Source: Caulobacteraceae bacterium
GTDB taxonomy: Bacteria > Pseudomonadota > Alphaproteobacteria > Caulobacterales > Caulobacteraceae
Direction of reading: 5' to 3'
DNA: 64,000 nt
Assembly (NCBI GenBank): GCA_019695035.1
Contig: JAIBAU010000001.1
Location: 1-64,000 of the forward strand
Shown here: positions 60,302-64,000 of the stretch, piece after piece
How the letters are laid out: every line of letters starts with the position of its first letter
Position numbering within the stretch: the first letter of the stretch is position 1
Position numbers and translations under genes: made by a program
The notes under the pieces: model-generated
Database searches by the model: none
What the model saw: only the letters and a program-made list of their open reading frames with translations
Told to the model about the DNA's origin: nothing

Positions 60302-63300
60302 GTGCAATCCGAAAACGTCCTGGCCGAAACCCAGATCGCCGTCGTCGAGACCCCTGCCCCGCAGGCGCTGAGCACTGCGGCCACCCAGCTGCCGGCCGAG
60401 CCGATCACCGTCGCCGACCAGGGCCAGCCCGGTGCGATCGTGAACGCCATCATGGGCTCGACGCCCGGACTGACGGTGGACGCCAACTCCATCGTCATCA
60501 CCGGCGGCGCGACCTCGGTCGGCTACTATGACGGAAGCCTGAGCGGCCTCGGCATCGGGGCGGGGCTGCTGATCACCTCGGGCACCATGCCCGGCTACTC
60601 GAACACCGTCGGCTGGTTCGGACAGGACAATGGCCTGAACGGCGACCCGGCCCTGGATGCGGTGATCAACCCGATCTTCCAGACCACGTCCTACGACGCC
60701 ACCACCATCACCTTCGATTTCACGGTCACCGACCCGACCATCACCGGCATCAGCTTCAACATCGTCTTCGGCACCGATGAATACCCCGAGTGGGTGGACC
60801 AGTTCGTCGACATCGCGGTGATCCTGGTGAACGGTGTCAATGTCGCCTACTTCGGCAACGACCCCAACGCGCCGCTCAGCGTGATCAGCCAGAACCTGGC
60901 GGCGGGCTATTTCATCGACAACAGCAACAGCAACCTGCCGATCGAGTACGACGGCGTGTCCAACGTGTTGACCGTCTTCGCGCCGGTGCACCAGGGCGTG
61001 AACACCATCACCATCGGCATCGCCGACACCGGCGACCACATCTACGACAGCGGCCTGTTCATCTCGGGCCTCACCGGCACCACGATCCCCGGCAGCGGCG
61101 TCAGCCAGGATGTGCCGTGCACCGAGGGGAACGACGACAAGACGGGCGGCGACGCCAGCGACAGCATCAACGGCCTCGGCGGCGACGACCACCTCTCGGG
61201 AGGCGGAGGCAACGACATCATCCAGGGCGGGACGGGCGCCGACATCCTCGACGGCGGGACCGGCAACGACAGCCTGGATGGCGGCGACGGCGCCGACAGC
61301 ATCTCTGCCGGAGCCGGTGACGACCTGATCAAGTTCTCGGGCATGGACGCCATCGACGGCGGCGACGGGCAGGACGAGGTGATCTTCGACCTGTCGGCCT
61401 CGCAGGACGGGGAGACCCTGGACTTCAGCAATCCCTCGGCGGTGCAGACCCTGGTCGACGGCTCGACCGTGGTGAACGTCGAGACCATCGTCTTCACCGG
61501 CGGCCTTGGGGCGGACGTGATCACCGGCGGCGCCAACGCCGACCTGATCGCCGGCGGCGGAGGCGATGACGTGCTGGCCGGCGGCGGCGGGGGCGACACC
61601 CTGGACGGCGGCGACGGCTTCGACACCGCCGTCTTCACCGGAGCTGCGGCCGACTACCTGATCACCACGGGGGCCGGAGGCGAGCTGATCGTCGAGGATC
61701 TGCGTCCGGGAAGCCCGGACGGGATCACCACCCTGATCAACATCGAACAGGTGCAGTTCGCCGACGGCCTGCAGGATCCGGCTCCGCTGGTGAGCCACGG
61801 CGAAACGATCCTCGGGACCAGCGACGACGATGTCATCAGCGGCTCGCAGACCGTTCCCGGCCAGGGCTTCGCCACCGACTTCGCCGATATCATCACGGCC
61901 GGCGACGGCGACGACATCGTCTACGGCCTCGGCGGCGACGACACCATCGACCTCGGGGCCAACAACGATATCGCCGACGGCGGCGACGGCGACGACTCGA
62001 TCACCGGCGGCGACGGCGATGACGAAATCGACGGCGGGGCCGGCGTGGACATCGCGGTCTTCTCCGGTAACCGCGCCGACTACCTGGTCGTCGAGCAGGG
62101 CGATGGCTACCTCATCACCGACCTGCGGGGCGGTTCGCCGGATGGCCAGGACCAGCTGGTCAATGTCGAGTTCGCCCAGTTCGCCGACGGCTTGGTCAAG
62201 CTGACCATCGGCAGCGCGCCGGAAATCGGCGTGGGCGACACGGTGGCCGAGGTTATCGAGCCCGAGGCGGCGTCGGGACTGACCAGCGTCAACGGCTCGT
62301 TCGAGTTCAGCGACGCCGACCACGACGACACCCACACCGTCAGCGTGGTGGGCGTGTCCGGGGACCAGACCGGGGTGACCTTCCAGGCCACCCTGGATCA
62401 TGACACGGACGGCGAGAACCCGGGCGCGGTCAGCTGGACCGTTCAGGTCGACACGGCGGTGATCCAGTCGCTTGCTCAGGGCCAGGTACGGACGATCCTC
62501 TACACCGTGGCCGTGACAGACAGCGCGGGCAATGAGACCGATCAGGTCGTGGCCGTGGAGATCATCGGCACCAACGATGCGCCCATCGTCAATGCGACCG
62601 CGGCCATCGGGGTGCCCTCCGACGGCGGTCCGGTCACGGTCTCGGCGATGACCGGCGTGAGCGACGGCGACCTTGGCGGCAAGCCGCACGTGGGCTCGGT
62701 GGGCGACCTCCCGGCCGGCGTGGTCTTCGACCCGGTCACCCAGACCTTCACCGTCGATCCGCTCGACGCCGCCCTGGTCACCCAGACCGGCGGCTCCGAC
62801 TCGGTCATCGTGGTGAACTACACGATCACCGACGGCTTCACCTCGACGCCCGCCAGCCTGACCTTCAACGTGGCCGGGTCGGGGGTCGACATCATCGGCA
62901 CCGCCGGCAACGACATGATCGACGGGGTGCAGGCTCCGGCCGGCCAGCCGCACGCCTCGGGCGGCGCCGACGTCATCAACGGCCGCGCCGGCGACGACAC
63001 TCTCTTCGGCCTGAATGGCGACGACTATCTCATCGGCGAGAGCGGCACGGACACGCTCTGGGGCGGCAACGGCGCCGACACCCTGGATGGCGGCTCGCGC
63101 ATCGACTACCTGCACGGCGGCTCGGGCGACGACGTGTTCGTGGTGCGCGGCCTCGAGGCGCTGCAGGACGTGTTCGACGGGGGTTCGACCGGCGAGACCC
63201 TGGGCGACGCCATCCAGGTGGACGGCGTCGGCGATGTGACCATCCAGGGCTTCAACGCGACGGCCAGCGGTATCGAGCGCTGGGTCGGCAACGGCGCCGG

Positions 63301-64000
63301 TCTGCTGGGCCGGGCAGGGTCGGAGACCTTTGACCTCAGCGGTCTCGACGCGATCACCGGCCTCGCCTGGGTCGACGCCGACGGCGGCAACGATACCCTG
63401 ATCGGCTCCCAATTCGACGACGACCTGCGCGGCGGGACGGGCAACGACAGCCTCGACGGCGGCCTGGGGGCCGACCACCTGACCGGCGGCGCGGGCAACG
63501 ACATCTTCCATGTCGACGACGCGGGCGACGTGGTGACCGAGCTGGACGGCGAGGGGACCGACAAGGTCTTCACCCGCGTCGACTTCAGCCTGGCCGGCAC
63601 GGCGGTGGAGAACCTGGCGGCGGTGGGCGCGCTCGGCCTGCAGCTGACGGGCAACGTACTGAACAACATCATCACCGGGGGGGCCGGTGGAGACCGGCTC
63701 GACGGCGGGGCCGGGAACGACACCCTCGACGGGGGTGACGGCGACGACACCCTGATCGGCGGGCTGGGCAGCGACATCATCACCGGCGGCGCCGGCCTCG
63801 ACACCGTCGACTATTCGGGCGCGGCCTCGGCGGTTTCGGTCAGCCTGAACACGGCCAGCAACCAGAATACCCTGGGCGGCGGCATCGACCGCATCTCGGG
63901 CGTCGAGAACGTCACGGGCTCAGCCTTCGACGACACCCTCACCGGCTCCAGCGCCGCCAACGTGCTGGACGGCGGGGCCGGGGCCGACGTGCTCAACGGC
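60302..64000 (+). CDS. RTX/choice-of-anchor L giant secreted protein (5' part)
   Basis: GTG 60302 (GGAG at 60290-60293) opens a frame that stays open for 1233 codons to the window end. There is no signal peptide, as for type I secretion substrates. Domains in order: choice-of-anchor L-like region (about 58-260; FGTDEYPEWVDQFVDIAVILVNG), RTX nonapeptide blocks (GGxGxDxLx; about 276-343, 400-446, 500-586, 860-946, 1033-1066, 1120-1166 and the end), and a VCBS/cadherin-like stretch ending GTNDAPIV (about 633-760). A 50-residue unit with FADG and ADYL is repeated twice (from about 440 and 580). Calcium-dependent folding outside the cell is expected. Probably an adhesin or surface-layer-type protein. 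Confidence 0.88.
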   Translation, partial: MQSENVLAETQIAVVETPAPQALSTAATQLPAEPITVADQGQPGAIVNAIMGSTPGLTVDANSIVITGGATSVGYYDGSLSGLGIGAGLLITSGTMPGYSNTVGWFGQDNGLNGDPALDAVINPIFQTTSYDATTITFDFTVTDPTITGISFNIVFGTDEYPEWVDQFVDIAVILVNGVNVAYFGNDPNAPLSVISQNLAAGYFIDNSNSNLPIEYDGVSNVLTVFAPVHQGVNTITIGIADTGDHIYDSGLFISGLTGTTIPGSGVSQDVPCTEGNDDKTGGDASDSINGLGGDDHLSGGGGNDIIQGGTGADILDGGTGNDSLDGGDGADSISAGAGDDLIKFSGMDAIDGGDGQDEVIFDLSASQDGETLDFSNPSAVQTLVDGSTVVNVETIVFTGGLGADVITGGANADLIAGGGGDDVLAGGGGGDTLDGGDGFDTAVFTGAAADYLITTGAGGELIVEDLRPGSPDGITTLINIEQVQFADGLQDPAPLVSHGETILGTSDDDVISGSQTVPGQGFATDFADIITAGDGDDIVYGLGGDDTIDLGANNDIADGGDGDDSITGGDGDDEIDGGAGVDIAVFSGNRADYLVVEQGDGYLITDLRGGSPDGQDQLVNVEFAQFADGLVKLTIGSAPEIGVGDTVAEVIEPEAASGLTSVNGSFEFSDADHDDTHTVSVVGVSGDQTGVTFQATLDHDTDGENPGAVSWTVQVDTAVIQSLAQGQVRTILYTVAVTDSAGNETDQVVAVEIIGTNDAPIVNATAAIGVPSDGGPVTVSAMTGVSDGDLGGKPHVGSVGDLPAGVVFDPVTQTFTVDPLDAALVTQTGGSDSVIVVNYTITDGFTSTPASLTFNVAGSGVDIIGTAGNDMIDGVQAPAGQPHASGGADVINGRAGDDTLFGLNGDDYLIGESGTDTLWGGNGADTLDGGSRIDYLHGGSGDDVFVVRGLEALQDVFDGGSTGETLGDAIQVDGVGDVTIQGFNATASGIERWVGNGAGLLGRAGSETFDLSGLDAITGLAWVDADGGNDTLIGSQFDDDLRGGTGNDSLDGGLGADHLTGGAGNDIFHVDDAGDVVTELDGEGTDKVFTRVDFSLAGTAVENLAAVGALGLQLTGNVLNNIITGGAGGDRLDGGAGNDTLDGGDGDDTLIGGLGSDIITGGAGLDTVDYSGAASAVSVSLNTASNQNTLGGGIDRISGVENVTGSAFDDTLTGSSAANVLDGGAGADVLNG
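61129..64000 (+). repeat. RTX calcium-binding nonapeptide repeats
   Basis: Gly/Asp-rich GGxGxDxUx units occur in six or more clusters through the RTX gene (for example 61129-61330, 61500-61640, 61800-62060, 62880-63140 and 63660-63800). The repeats are degenerate at DNA level. They also create long spurious open frames on the other strand. Confidence 0.85.

Noticed and set aside
60110-63511. Long open frame on the minus strand (over 1100 codons)
   Set aside because: It is the reverse shadow of the Gly/Asp-rich RTX gene. The plus frame has RTX and anchor-L motifs, a ribosome site and no stop to the window end, while the minus product has no recognisable domain.

Overview
The window is high-GC alphaproteobacterial chromosome, most consistent with Caulobacterales (Caulobacter/Phenylobacterium-like). 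The reasons are a CckA cell-cycle hybrid kinase directly behind flhB, TTAA-type CtrA-like boxes near flagellar genes, a GAAC-N7-GAAC LexA box upstream of recA, twin-arginine and TonB-dependent envelope proteins, and many short or overlapping gene junctions. No insertion sequence, prophage, CRISPR array, rRNA or convincing tRNA was seen. No stretch longer than about 300 bases lacks a gene.

Layout. 1-5.4 kb: tail of an upstream gene, a large secreted TPR protein, and three DUF4360-type secreted proteins in tandem. 5.5-11.2 kb: flagellar export and basal-body genes in three blocks (fliO-fliP; flgB-flgC-fliE; fliQ-fliR-flhB), interrupted by folE and a DUF1330 gene. 11.3-13.4 kb: cckA. 13.4-23.7 kb: accessory region with a secreted hypothetical protein, a serine hydrolase, an AraC regulator divergent from a secreted protein with seven SdrD-B-like repeats, a LysR regulator divergent from three microprotein genes, and a TPR protein paired with a membrane-anchored partner. 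23.8-29.7 kb: two paralogous Tat-exported DUF885 metallopeptidase-like proteins around a DUF2244 gene and a DAACS symporter. 29.8-38 kb: EF-hand lipoprotein, recA, alaS, a channel-like protein, an isochorismatase-fold hydrolase and icd. 38.1-42.5 kb: four-gene sensory cluster (two CHASE3 kinases, a lone receiver, a receiver-kinase fusion). 42.8-45.8 kb: TonB-dependent receptor. 45.9-52.2 kb: GreA-like factor, RibD-like reductase, TrmJ, M20 peptidase, and the glutathione-dependent formaldehyde pathway (adhC-fghA). 52.3-60.1 kb: rpsD, serine hydrolase, thioesterase, Grx4, an aldo/keto reductase lacking its catalytic tetrad, BolA, two lipoproteins (one an M28 peptidase), a parS-like palindrome, cyclophilin, Ohr and rlmE. 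60.3-64 kb: start of a giant RTX/choice-of-anchor-L protein that runs off the window.

The best candidates for something undescribed are: (1) a LysR regulator whose start codon lies inside a perfect ATAAG-N5-CTTAT palindrome and which diverges from three uncharacterised microproteins; (2) a near-perfect parS palindrome with no parAB nearby; (3) an aldo/keto-reductase pseudoenzyme lying between Grx4 and BolA; (4) a four-gene CHASE3/HRXXN phosphorelay; (5) a FixK/FNR-type box before the RTX protein. All functions are read from sequence motifs and family knowledge; no database search was run.
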